The notes beneath the pieces were generated by a model. It saw only the letters and a program-made list of their open reading frames with translations, made no database searches and had not been told where the DNA came from. From contig NZ_CP174509.1 of NCBI RefSeq assembly GCF_045920555.1, forward strand, positions 5,332,001 through 5,396,000: a stretch of DNA of 64,000 nucleotides. The letters are read 5' to 3'. The stretch comes from Pseudalkalibacillus sp045920555. GTDB taxonomy: Bacteria; Bacillota; Bacilli; Bacillales; Fictibacillaceae. The position numbers and the translations under genes are program-made. Below, piece by piece: positions 1 to 8,217 of the stretch (position 1 is its first letter; every line of letters starts with the position of its first letter).

Positions 1-27
1 AATATAAAGGTTTTTCCTGCCTTATTC

Positions 28-100
28 ATGAACGACGTTGAATAATCGTTAAATAGTCGTTCATATATTTCTATTTATTGAATATTAATATTCAATAAAT
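28..100. repeat. Two nested inverted repeats, including a 28-bp perfect palindrome
   Basis: Positions 73-100 form a perfect AT-rich palindrome whose left half reads ATTTATTGAATATT. Just before it, ATGAACGAC at 28-36 is matched by its reverse complement GTCGTTCAT at 56-64. The rest of 1-365 contains no convincing gene. The palindrome could be an operator, a cruciform or a hairpin of the gene to the left of the window; the sequence alone does not decide. Confidence 0.6.
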
Positions 101-365
101 TAGATTCTATTGGCTGCCGTTCGCTTCTTATTCCACAGTTCGATTGACAACGAGCCTCTGAACCCTCAAACTCCCAAAGGCAACCCCACAGGGCAAAACC
201 GTCCTTTGAGGTAACCTCCGAAAGTTTACATAAGGGGATAATAACAGAAAATAACGTTAAGATACAAAATTTCAAAACTTCTTATTGTAATAACGGGGGC
301 GTTAGCTTTAATAAGCCAATTAAAAAATCGGTTCCTAAACGTTGTATATCCGCATTTTCCTGATG

Positions 366-953
366 CTATCCCCACTTATAAAAAGAAGAAAAACGTCTGA
401 AGTTAGATGTAAAAGCTCCATAAAGATTGTCGAATCGACGATTAAGCTCTTTTCTCGACGCGTAATTTTCATTTTGCAATTCAATAATATTGTCTTCTAA
501 TGATATTATACTTCTTATCATATCAACTAAATACCTTCTTTGTTCACTTGTATAATCCACTTGAACATCAAGGTTTAGCAAAACTTCTCTAACCTGCTGT
601 ACCTCAAAAAGCATCATATCTAATTTCATTGCATCAATAGGTACAGAACTTTCATTGATTAACCAATCTTGTTCAAAAATCGGTAATATATATTGTGTTC
701 GGTTTATTGTTAGATTTGGATATTTGTTATCTGCATCTGCTTTTAAGTCTTTTTCGTAGGAAGCTTTAAATTCATTTAGAATTTGTTCATAGCTTTTACC
801 ATTAAATAAAATTTTGTCAGGTTTGTAAGCATAACTTTTATTAACACTGAAAGGGGAGTATGGATAAAACCAAGTCATTATAGAAATAAAAATTACAATA
901 AATACAATGAATCCCCCAGCCCACCAACTGATTTTTTTCACTTTTTTACTCAT
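366..953 (-). CDS. Membrane-anchored hypothetical protein, 195 aa
   Basis: I do not recognise this protein. It starts with a basic segment (MSKKVKK) followed by one long hydrophobic stretch at about residues 10-30, so it is probably a type II membrane protein with its C-terminal part outside. The outside part is hydrophilic. Its last third (about 115-180) is rich in Leu, Ile and Glu with a possible coiled coil. No Cys, catalytic motif or repeat is visible. It stands alone, with no co-directional partner close by. Coding is supported by length, a consistent frame and a plausible membrane anchor. Confidence 0.6.
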   Translation of the reverse strand: MSKKVKKISWWAGGFIVFIVIFISIMTWFYPYSPFSVNKSYAYKPDKILFNGKSYEQILNEFKASYEKDLKADADNKYPNLTINRTQYILPIFEQDWLINESSVPIDAMKLDMMLFEVQQVREVLLNLDVQVDYTSEQRRYLVDMIRSIISLEDNIIELQNENYASRKELNRRFDNLYGAFTSNFRRFSSFYKWG

Positions 954-1018
954 ATAATATTTGATTCTCCCGCCCGTTAGTTTAAGAATATTTATTTTAC
1001 AAAATGGCCCTTCTATGT

Positions 1019-1075
1019 GATATTGGCGCTATTCCTTATTAGGGAAAAGCGCCCGATTGTTGAAGATCAAAGGCT
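1019..1075. repeat. Dispersed short repeat, copy A
   Basis: The stretch contains an inverted repeat (GGCGCTATTCC ... GGGAAAAGCGCC) followed by CGCCCGATTGTTGAAGATC. Related tails occur near 2622, 4660, 6218 and 58150, and in reverse orientation near 60580. All copies lie between genes. The function is unknown. Confidence 0.55.
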
Positions 1076-1131
1076 GTTGAAGCTGGCTAGTACTTATTGA
1101 ACTCTAGAAACCCTCTAGATTGATGATTTAG

Positions 1132-1485
1132 CTAGATTGTGTCTGTCTTATTTCTATATATATCAAGTTTACGATTAATCATGGCTTGATACGAGATAAA
1201 TTGATCTATTTGTGATTGTACTTTTCCATGTTGTTTCTCAAGTATTTCAATACGCTGTTCAATCGTTCTGCTCTCTCTTACAAAATCCTTAATATCAGAA
1301 ATTGTCATACCTGTCGCTCGAAGACAGCAGATAAATTCAAGTGCTTCAATATCCTTAGTTTCATACAAACGTATGCCACTTTCATTACGATTAACTATTG
1401 GCATAATTCCTTCCTTTTCATAAAATCGCAATGTGTGGATCGATAGCCCTGTTTTATCTGCTACTTGACCAATTGTATAACTCAA
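1132..1485 (-). CDS. MerR-family transcriptional regulator
   Basis: This is a 117-residue one-component regulator. The N-terminus (MSYTIGQVADKTGLS, then HTLRFYEKEGI) is the classic MerR winged helix-turn-helix with its RFYE signature at about residues 19-24. A dimerisation coiled coil follows at about 75-115. There is no cysteine-rich metal site, so it probably senses an organic or redox signal, as AdhR-like members do. It lies 147 bp downstream of a short-chain dehydrogenase on the same strand, and MerR regulators of this size often control such a neighbour. A hairpin between the two genes suggests they are not always on one transcript. Confidence 0.9.
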   Translation of the reverse strand: MSYTIGQVADKTGLSIHTLRFYEKEGIMPIVNRNESGIRLYETKDIEALEFICCLRATGMTISDIKDFVRESRTIEQRIEILEKQHGKVQSQIDQFISYQAMINRKLDIYRNKTDTI

Positions 1486-1589
1486 ATTAATTCCTCCTTA
1501 TGAGTAGTCCATTGAGTATTAAAATTTAACAAATAATTTCTTTGCTGTGTTATTGTTGTTTTCCTTCAATTTTATCTGTTTGCTAAAGT

Positions 1590-1616
1590 AAAAAACCCAC
1601 CTAGAAAAAGGTGAGC
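1590..1616 (-). terminator. Rho-independent terminator after the SDR gene
   Basis: On the minus strand a stem of CACCT pairing with AGGTG is followed by a run of six T, 17 bp past the stop of the short-chain dehydrogenase gene. Confidence 0.7.
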
Positions 1617-1632
1617 AATCATTAATATTATA

Positions 1633-2373
1633 CTATAGCTCTTGTTTCGTTGGTCTTACAATTATTTCATTGACAGCCGTATGTTCCGGTTGCGAAATGG
1701 CATATAGAATCGAGTTGGCAATAGCTTCCGGTGGTAATGCAATTTGCAAAGACTCGTTTATGCTTTTTTTAATTTCTTCATTTGAAATTGTATTAACTAG
1801 CTCCGTTCTCACTCCGCCAGGACAAATTATCGTTGTACGAATATTATTTTCTGCCTCTTCTTGTCGCAAAGCTTCAGTAATCGCTCGGACGGCAAATTTT
1901 GTTCCTGAATAGACGGCCCAAGTTTTTCTTACGATGTGACCTGTAACCGAGGAAACGTCAATAATATGACCTTGTTTTCGTTTTCGCATATACGGAAGCA
2001 CGGCACCAATACCATAAAGCACGCCTTTAATGTTTACATCAATCATTTGATCCCATTCCATTACCTTCTTTTCGTGTAAAAAAGAAAGAGGCATGATTCC
2101 TGCATTGTTAATCAGCACATCAATTTGTCCGAAGGTATCGATAGTAAAACGGGCAAGCTCCTCCATCTGCTCTTGAGAAGTTACATCAGTAACTTTATAT
2201 TCCACTGTGCCACCTTGTTTTTCAAGAGCTAACTTAAGATTCCGCAAACGCTCTTCACGCCTTGCAGCAAGAACAACTTTAGCACCGTTGCTTGCAAGTA
2301 CTTTTGCTGTGGCTTCTCCGATTCCACTAGATGCTCCGGTTAAAATAATTACTTTTCCTACAACATTTAACAT
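1633..2373 (-). CDS. Short-chain dehydrogenase/reductase (SDR family)
   Basis: This is a classical NAD(P)-dependent SDR of 246 residues. The start is placed at the ATG giving MLNVVGKV, because AAAGGA lies 8 bases upstream; a longer reading frame exists but has no better site. The cofactor motif TGASSGIG is at about residues 12-19 and NNAG is near 90. The catalytic Ser is in DVSSVTGH and the YxxxK motif is in YSGTKFA. An Arg-Arg pair after the second strand (LAARREER) favours NADPH. The substrate cannot be read from sequence. The MerR gene downstream is a likely partner regulator. Confidence 0.92.
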   Translation of the reverse strand: MLNVVGKVIILTGASSGIGEATAKVLASNGAKVVLAARREERLRNLKLALEKQGGTVEYKVTDVTSQEQMEELARFTIDTFGQIDVLINNAGIMPLSFLHEKKVMEWDQMIDVNIKGVLYGIGAVLPYMRKRKQGHIIDVSSVTGHIVRKTWAVYSGTKFAVRAITEALRQEEAENNIRTTIICPGGVRTELVNTISNEEIKKSINESLQIALPPEAIANSILYAISQPEHTAVNEIIVRPTKQEL

Positions 2374-2650
2374 ATCTGAAATCCTTTCTCTATTTAAGAT
2401 ATTTTTAGTGTAAGACCTAGAGTTCACTCTAGGTCAAGGATTTTCACAACTAAACTTTATACAGAATTTTTCAGATAATATATCCAAAAAAGAACAAATG
2501 CTTAGGAAACAACTTCGTGGTGACATTTGAAACTGTAAAGAGGTGAGATTTGCATCTCTTTTCGTAATTGAATTGGTTAAATAGGTTAAACTTACATCTT
2601 ACTGAAGTAGCGAATCCTTATTCCATTAAATGGCCCGATTGTGGAATAAG

Positions 2651-2677
2651 AAAAAATCCTGCATATAACAGGATTTT
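2651..2677. terminator. Strong hairpin, bidirectional terminator type
   Basis: The stem AAAATCCTG pairs with CAGGATTTT around a CATATAA loop. A-runs on the left and T-runs on the right allow termination in both directions. Confidence 0.7.
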
Positions 2678-2919
2678 TGATCAAACTTTTATAAATTATC
2701 CTTCTAAGATCTAAAAAACAGTTCATCTTTTTTATATACTTCTATAATCCTTTTTGAAATTCTTCAAATGCCGCCCTAAAATGTCCACGGGATTTCACAA
2801 CCAATATTGGTGTTTCAGTTGGTTCAATTCCTACTATGGGAGCACATAAACTTTCTGGGTGAGTATAAGTTCGATATCAGTAGCATGACTAGTTTACAGA
2901 CGTTACCGTCATTGTACAT

Positions 2920-2960
2920 AAAAACCGATTATCCCTTAGCGTAGGGAAAATCGGTTTTTA
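2920..2960. terminator. Strong hairpin, bidirectional terminator type
   Basis: AAAAACCGATT pairs with AATCGGTTTTT, with an inner TCCC/GGGA pairing. It sits upstream of the exported-protein pseudogene that starts at 3078. Confidence 0.7.
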
Positions 2961-3077
2961 TGTTCCAAATAATGTTATAGTGTATATTTTCGTTAAAATG
3001 TTGGCGGTACCCCTGTATAAAAGTATAAAAAAGCATATTTTCACAAATCATACCATTAATCGTAAGGAGGTGTTTTT

Positions 3078-3574
3078 TTGAAAAAAACCTTAATAATTAC
3101 TCTTATTATTGTTTCGTTATGTGGTGCCTTATTTGTATTTGAAACTAAAGCAAATAATGCTGTCTCACAACAAGTTCCCGAATTTTCAACATCAAGTAAA
3201 TATCATCATAAAACATTTGGTTACTTTGTACTTGATCTTTATCATAATGAAATAATTACAGCAGTCCAAGAGTATTACCCAAATAAAAACATTAATGGTT
3301 ACTCGACACCTTGGTGGAAGAAACACGATATGGTAAACATTGTACAAGCAACAAATGACAATAACATCCAGGGAATAAGAATGATCGTATTTACTTTTCT
3401 TACGCGATAAAAATTACATTGCTACCATCCGATAAAAAAGGAACCCATCTGGGAATCGATACGCTTTATTTTGCAGTGGAACCAAGACGTCACACAATGA
3501 AAAACCTCCCCAGTGAACTTCCACCGATAAAGCTTATAAAGTATGAACATAAAGCTCCTCCAAAGAAACCCTAA
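3078..3574 (+). pseudogene. Small exported protein gene broken by a frameshift
   Basis: A TTG start at 3078 is preceded by a perfect AAGGAGGTG site. The product begins with a signal peptide (MKKTLIITLIIVSLCGALF, Ala-rich end at ETKA). The first frame ends at 3410. A second frame, starting near 3370 and ending at 3574, continues smoothly with IYFSYAIKITLLP and VEPRRHTMKNLP. One protein of about 165 residues is therefore split by a single-base change at about 3369-3383. The family is not certain; it resembles small secreted Bacillus proteins of unknown function. A sequencing error would look the same. Confidence 0.65.
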
Positions 3575-3668
3575 TAGCTATACCAAAGGTTTGACCCTGA
3601 CACTCAAAGTGTGTCATATTGAGTGTCTTATTTTTCACTTCGTTTTAGCCCTTTTCGTTTATGGATTT

Positions 3669-4368
3669 TCATTCAATACTGTATGGAATTTCTTTACTTT
3701 TTACTGATTTACCATTTTTATAAATTACATATTTGAGCGGGGTTCTGTAAGTTTGTACCTGATATACAAGATGTTGTTCGTTATGGGAACTGTTATTATT
3801 TTGATCAACGTAAATTTCTAATATATTTTCTTTCACTCTTACTTTTATAATATGTGTGTTTGCAGTCATATCCCTTGAGTAAATTGTTAACCCTTGTAAT
3901 CCTGAATGCCCTTTAACTCCCGTCACATATATACCATCTGGTACATGATACACGTAATCCTCTGCCTTCCCAGTATAAAAGGCGATTAATTGTGGTTCGA
4001 AAGGTCTCCATTTTAATTCAAGATAAGAGTTTTCTTTAGTAATTGATTTCTTTTCCGTATAAGATATGATACGAAACTTTAAAAGCGATGTCTTTATAAT
4101 TCATGCTTTCTTTCACTTCCGATTCCATAGCTGTAAGACGTAGTTTTTCTCCTTGATACACCGCATAGATATCAGGTTCTAATTGTGTTAAGTGACTCTT
4201 CACGGCATCTTTCAAATCGTTTTTTTCTTCTTCATAGACCGTATTCGGAATAGGGTTGTGGACCGTCGGCTCTTCCTTTCGTTGAAGGAGAGAATTGTCG
4301 CCCATATTAAAATTGGCAATCATAACAAATCCAAGAACTACGAGACTGACCAACAGAACCTTTTTCAT
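3669..4368 (-). pseudogene. Exported hypothetical protein gene split by a frameshift
   Basis: The 5' part starts at the ATG giving MKKVLLVSLVVLGF, with GGGGGA upstream, and has one hydrophobic signal or anchor segment. Its frame stops at 4036 after SYHILYGKEINY. A second frame takes over near 4065 with SYTEKKSITKENSYLELKW and runs on through YVYHVPDGIYVTGV to 3669. The two halves make one extracellular protein of about 230 residues. I do not recognise a family. It is the second frameshifted gene in a row, so either this locus is decaying or the assembly has small indels here. Confidence 0.65.
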
Positions 4369-4603
4369 AGAATCCCCCTTTTCCCCTTCAGCTCTTGTCC
4401 TTTTTCCGAACAAACGCCAAACCTGATAATATTACTCCTAAATTGAAGTGGCTTGCTCAAGAAAACTGCTCTTTTCTGGCATAAATTACAATTCAAGATG
4501 AGCCATCTAATTTCCTTTCTTAAAAATCTGGGCCCTTTTCTGGAAGGAGTAGCGTCAGGAAAATACGGATTTACAACGTTAAACGTTAAGGAAATTCCAA
4601 TAT

Positions 4604-4650
4604 AAAAAACCTAATTTCTCATTCTAATTCTGAGAAATTAGGCTTTTTTT
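4604..4650. terminator. Strong bidirectional terminator hairpin
   Basis: CCTAATTTCTC pairs with GAGAAATTAGG around an ATTCTAATTCT loop, flanked by A6 on the left and T7 on the right. The surrounding gap (4414-4862) also holds a partial dispersed-repeat copy near 4655-4685 and nothing else recognisable. Confidence 0.85.
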
Positions 4651-4910
4651 GTTGCTCCATTAAAGCGCCCTTTTGTTGAAGAACTCTAAAATAATCGTTC
4701 TCGGTAGCCAATAAAGCAAATCTGATAGGCTTGAGAAAGCACACTGTCACAATTCGATATATCTGAATTATCTAAAAATTTACCATTGTAAATATTGTGA
4801 AAAATAAGTAAAATTCTCACTTCCTATATAGACTTAAAAAGTTGGAAGCTATACAATAATGTTTGTCAATTGACTTTTATCAATCTTTTAAAGGAGGAAA
4901 GAGAATCAAT

Positions 4911-5762
4911 ATGATAAAAAAAATTGGGTTAGCAGTAATGTTGTTGTTTATGACATTTTTATCTCTACAACCTACTCCGTATGCCGCAGAAGGTAATAAC
5001 GGAAAATCCGTAAAACTTCGGGTAATGAGCTACAATATCCATTACGGGCATAACATGAATAATCAATATGACTTAGAATCTATTGCTAATGTTATTCGTG
5101 AATCGAAAGCAGATATTATTGGATTGCAAGAGGTAGATGTACATTGGGCAGATCGAAGTTATTTTGAAAACGAGATCAGAATACTTGCTGAATCTCTTAA
5201 TATGCATTATTTTTACGCTCCAATCTATGACTTTCCATCAGATCAGGTAGGACAGCCTAATCGTCAATTTGGGGTGGCAATTCTAAGTATATACCCAATT
5301 CTTAATGTAGAAAATCGACAAATTACGCGTCTTTCTACACAAGGAGCCAATACAGAACCTGAGTTGTTACCTGGATTCGCAGAAACATTAATTAACGTAA
5401 AGGGAATTAAAGTCAACGTATATTCTACTCATTTAGATTATAGACCCGATCCAAAAATACGAAAAATGCAAATAGAAGATATGTTAAACATAATGTCTAA
5501 AAGCAATAAAGAGCAAATCTTAATTGGTGACATGAATGCAATACCGACATCTCCAGAGTTAGCGCCGTTGTTTTCAACATTCAAGGATACATGGAAAGAA
5601 GTACATGATCATGAAGGTAACACCTTCCCAGCAAATCAACCCAATCGAACACTTGACTATATCCTAACAACTCATGGTATTCAAACCGAATCATCAGAAA
5701 TTATAGAAACACTAGCATCAGACCATCGACCTCTCATTTCAGATGTTATTCTCTCTCGTTAA
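4911..5762 (+). CDS. Secreted endonuclease/exonuclease/phosphatase (EEP) family protein
   Basis: The product hydrolyses a phosphodiester or phosphomonoester bond; the actual substrate (DNA, a phospholipid or a sugar phosphate) is unknown. The chosen ATG lies 13 bases after AAAGGAGG and directly starts a signal peptide (MIKKIGLAVMLLFMTF ending at PYAAE). EEP motifs appear in order: SYNIHYG, GLQEVD (metal-binding Glu), STHLDYRPD, GDMNAIP and the final SDHRPL (catalytic Asp-His). At 283 residues it has family-typical length. It is expected to act outside the cell with a divalent metal. It is monocistronic and followed by a terminator. Confidence 0.9.
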   Translation: MIKKIGLAVMLLFMTFLSLQPTPYAAEGNNGKSVKLRVMSYNIHYGHNMNNQYDLESIANVIRESKADIIGLQEVDVHWADRSYFENEIRILAESLNMHYFYAPIYDFPSDQVGQPNRQFGVAILSIYPILNVENRQITRLSTQGANTEPELLPGFAETLINVKGIKVNVYSTHLDYRPDPKIRKMQIEDMLNIMSKSNKEQILIGDMNAIPTSPELAPLFSTFKDTWKEVHDHEGNTFPANQPNRTLDYILTTHGIQTESSEIIETLASDHRPLISDVILSR

Positions 5763-5875
5763 TTTAGCATGGTGCATTGTTGCTAAACCAAAAGGGATTA
5801 GATGCCCAAAATGTTTCTAGAAGAAATTTAATACAAAATAAATATACTAATCATGATTCTAATATGAAGTAATTA

Positions 5876-5909
5876 TTTTTGGGGGATTTTAGGGTCCCCC
5901 TTTAGTTTT
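5876..5909 (+). terminator. Terminator after the EEP gene
   Basis: GGGGGA pairs with TCCCCC and is followed by TTTAGTTTT, 115 bp past the stop codon. Confidence 0.7.
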
Positions 5910-6544
5910 CTCATTTGTCTTATTGAAAACTGCCTTTTAGAACGTATTCGGAAAGACTTGAGAAAGTTTACTTTGCCGAACTCTACTTCCCCTAATACCC
6001 AACCTTATCCAATTACAACAATGAATAATTATGAAACAACGACTTGATGAAAGTCAACAATACCTTTTGAATCTAAATACATAAAACCAATTTGAGTAGA
6101 TTTTTCAGTTCCAAGAATTCTAGTCATTATTTTGCTTCACTTTCTTTTCTATCTACTTGAGTAATTTTTAACCCAACCTCCCTACTTGATGTGAAATCTA
6201 TTTACTCTTCCCCTTATTCCATTAAATGGCCCGATTGCTGAAGATCAACTGTCTGTTTATACGTGCTACTTGGACATCGTTATCTTAACAAAACTCAAAT
6301 TGGACTATATGATTATATACATATACGTTGACATTTAAGGTATCATATATTTCAACATTAGATGACATATATTAGTTTAGTAGAAACTTGTTAGCAGTTA
6401 TCCTGTTACTGTGCCTGTAGTACTTACATTCTACCCGTAACACTACACTGATGATATAGGTTTTTTCAAATAAATTCACATCGAGGAATGATTAAATGAT
6501 CTTACTACTCCTGTACTTTTCATAACGTCTCTCCTCTAATGAAA
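5910..6544. other. Gene-poor gap left of the conjugation operon
   Basis: The gap holds one dispersed-repeat copy at 6213-6246 (CATTAAATGGCCCGATTG). A 32-codon minus-strand frame at 6029-6127 has a weak ribosome site and may be the scrap of an older gene. It should contain the left end of the conjugation island, but no clear direct repeat or attachment site was found. Confidence 0.5.
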
Positions 6545-7078
6545 TTATTCACGTCCTGTTAATTGCCCGATATACTCAACATCATTAATCTTCCACCCTT
6601 GCCCTTTCACATAGATTAAAGATGTTTTTACAATGACTGTTTCCGTGTTGGTGACATCATTAATTTCTGTACTGAGCTTAAATTCATTGAAGAATTCAGT
6701 TTCTGTCTTTGATTCTTGATATTCAAACGATTTTAAGCCGACCATAGATGACTTTACGGATTGTTCAGAATTTGGAAGTTCTGTTCCCGAAGGGTGGGTT
6801 GCCTTGTATCCCTGATCAGTCATGAAAGACTGTATGTTTTGATAGCGTTCGGCTGTCGTATGGTAGGTGAAAAAGCGTTCTAGGAAGGCTCGATTGGTCT
6901 TTAAGGCATCTGTATTTTGGATAGCCGATAGAGATTGGATCTTCTCTTCATAATGACGCTGATTCGCTCTCACTTCTTGTAACTGTATTCGTAAGCTGGA
7001 CACATACATGATGATGACAATAGACGCGATAAAACCAATCGTTAGTAAAAGGTATTTCTTTTTTTGGTCCGGTTCCAT
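6545..7078 (-). CDS. Conjugation-operon accessory membrane protein
   Basis: The start is set at the ATG giving MEPDQKKKYLLL, after GGAGGTGAAAGAGTC; a longer frame would overlap the upstream gene by 46 bp. The 177-residue product has one N-terminal membrane segment (about 8-27), then a short coiled-coil region and a soluble C-terminal domain of NTF2-like composition ending in GWKINDVEYIG. Position (last gene after the CwlT-like hydrolase) matches yddI/yddJ-type accessory genes of ICEBs1-like elements. Whether it is needed for transfer is unknown. Confidence 0.75.
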   Translation of the reverse strand: MEPDQKKKYLLLTIGFIASIVIIMYVSSLRIQLQEVRANQRHYEEKIQSLSAIQNTDALKTNRAFLERFFTYHTTAERYQNIQSFMTDQGYKATHPSGTELPNSEQSVKSSMVGLKSFEYQESKTETEFFNEFKLSTEINDVTNTETVIVKTSLIYVKGQGWKINDVEYIGQLTGRE

Positions 7079-7095
7079 GACTCTTTCACCTCCCA

Positions 7096-8133
7096 CTACT
7101 GAATACGCCTGAAACCTAAAAAGGGATATAAGCTTTTCCACTCTTCAACAGATGAGTAGGTTATCCCATTGCTGCTATTGGCATTAATGAATTTCCCTTC
7201 TCCGACATACATTCCGACATGGGAAGCACCTGGCTTATACGTGGAGAAAAAGACCAAGTCACCGGGCTTTATTTTATCTTCAGGAACCGGTATCGTTTTA
7301 TCGTATTGCGATTGGGCTGTCCCATAAAGATCAATGCCGACTTGTGCAAACGCATATTCGAGTAACCCTGAACAATCAAAGCCTCCTGCTTCGGGTGTTC
7401 GTCCTCCCCATACATAGGGTTGGCCAAGAAACTGTTTCATGATCGAATGCACTTCTTCTACATCGAACGATTGTGTACCATCCCCCTTGACCATAACGGT
7501 TCCATTTTCAGTATTGTAATAACGGAGCACGTGCTCGACATAGTTTACGTCACCATACCGGCTCCATCCCATCTTCTTCGCCATTATTTCACTAAACTCG
7601 ATGGTTATGTCTTTGGAATAGCCGCCACGTTCTAAGGCATAAGTGATGAAACCATTCCCGAGGTTATATCCCTGCAAGGCAAGAGGAATATCCCCTTTCG
7701 CTTGTTTTATCATTTCTGCAAAATACTTCACACCGACTTGGATGGAATTTTCAGGATCGGTAATGGTTCCAGGTGGTAGCCCGAGGGATTCTGAAGCTTG
7801 CATCACATCTAAATGTCTTCCTCCGGTCTCTTGTTGGATCAGAGCCATGATCAGCCCTACGTAGTCATCAACCCCAAATTCTTTCGCATATTTCCGTACA
7901 AGAGGCTCATACCGCATCACTTCTGCTGATACCTGGGCGGTTCGGTCAGCTTCTTCGCGAGTCATACCAGATTCAAATTGATTCACTCCACCAATACTGA
8001 TTGAAATGAATAACGCGACCCCGAAAAGAGAGATAAGAAGAAGAAAGAGCCCTGCAAGTATCCAAGTTAAGGGATGTTTCAGAATAGCAAATGTACCCGT
8101 AGCTTTTGTACCTTTCTTTAGAACACCTTGCAT
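7096..8133 (-). CDS. CwlT-like two-domain cell-wall hydrolase of the conjugation machine
   Basis: This 345-residue protein opens a path through peptidoglycan for the conjugation channel. One membrane segment lies at about residues 24-48. A lysozyme/transglycosylase-type domain follows, with the catalytic Glu probably in IQQETGG near residue 100. The C-terminal half is an NlpC/P60 endopeptidase: PYVWGG, catalytic Cys in FDCSGLLEY near 252, and catalytic His in SHVGMYVG near 305. This order is that of CwlT in ICEBs1 and of Tn916 Orf14. The site AGGAGCGCAT precedes the ATG. It sits between the ConG-like gene and the last gene of the operon, as in ICEBs1. Confidence 0.93.
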   Translation of the reverse strand: MQGVLKKGTKATGTFAILKHPLTWILAGLFLLLISLFGVALFISISIGGVNQFESGMTREEADRTAQVSAEVMRYEPLVRKYAKEFGVDDYVGLIMALIQQETGGRHLDVMQASESLGLPPGTITDPENSIQVGVKYFAEMIKQAKGDIPLALQGYNLGNGFITYALERGGYSKDITIEFSEIMAKKMGWSRYGDVNYVEHVLRYYNTENGTVMVKGDGTQSFDVEEVHSIMKQFLGQPYVWGGRTPEAGGFDCSGLLEYAFAQVGIDLYGTAQSQYDKTIPVPEDKIKPGDLVFFSTYKPGASHVGMYVGEGKFINANSSNGITYSSVEEWKSLYPFLGFRRIQ

Positions 8134-8217
8134 ATGCGCTCCTTTCTAAAAGCAATTCAGTCGAATAACCCGTCATGGATCATGAGCGGATATGATTTAT
8201 CAAACTGCTTTTATCCA

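Larger units (their letters stand above)
2428..3077. other. Gene-free stretch with hairpins and one dispersed-repeat copy
   Basis: No coding region is visible. The stretch holds a weak hairpin at 2537-2561, a dispersed-repeat copy near 2622-2650 (TTCCATTAAATGGCCCGATT), and two strong hairpins described separately. Confidence 0.6.

Noticed and set aside
75..275. 66-codon minus-strand frame at the left end
   Set aside because: No ribosome site, unlikely composition and overlap with the long palindrome; no recognisable domain.
6029..6127. 32-codon minus-strand frame (MTRILGTEKSTQIG)
   Set aside because: Too short, weak ribosome site and no recognised family; noted only in the gap description.
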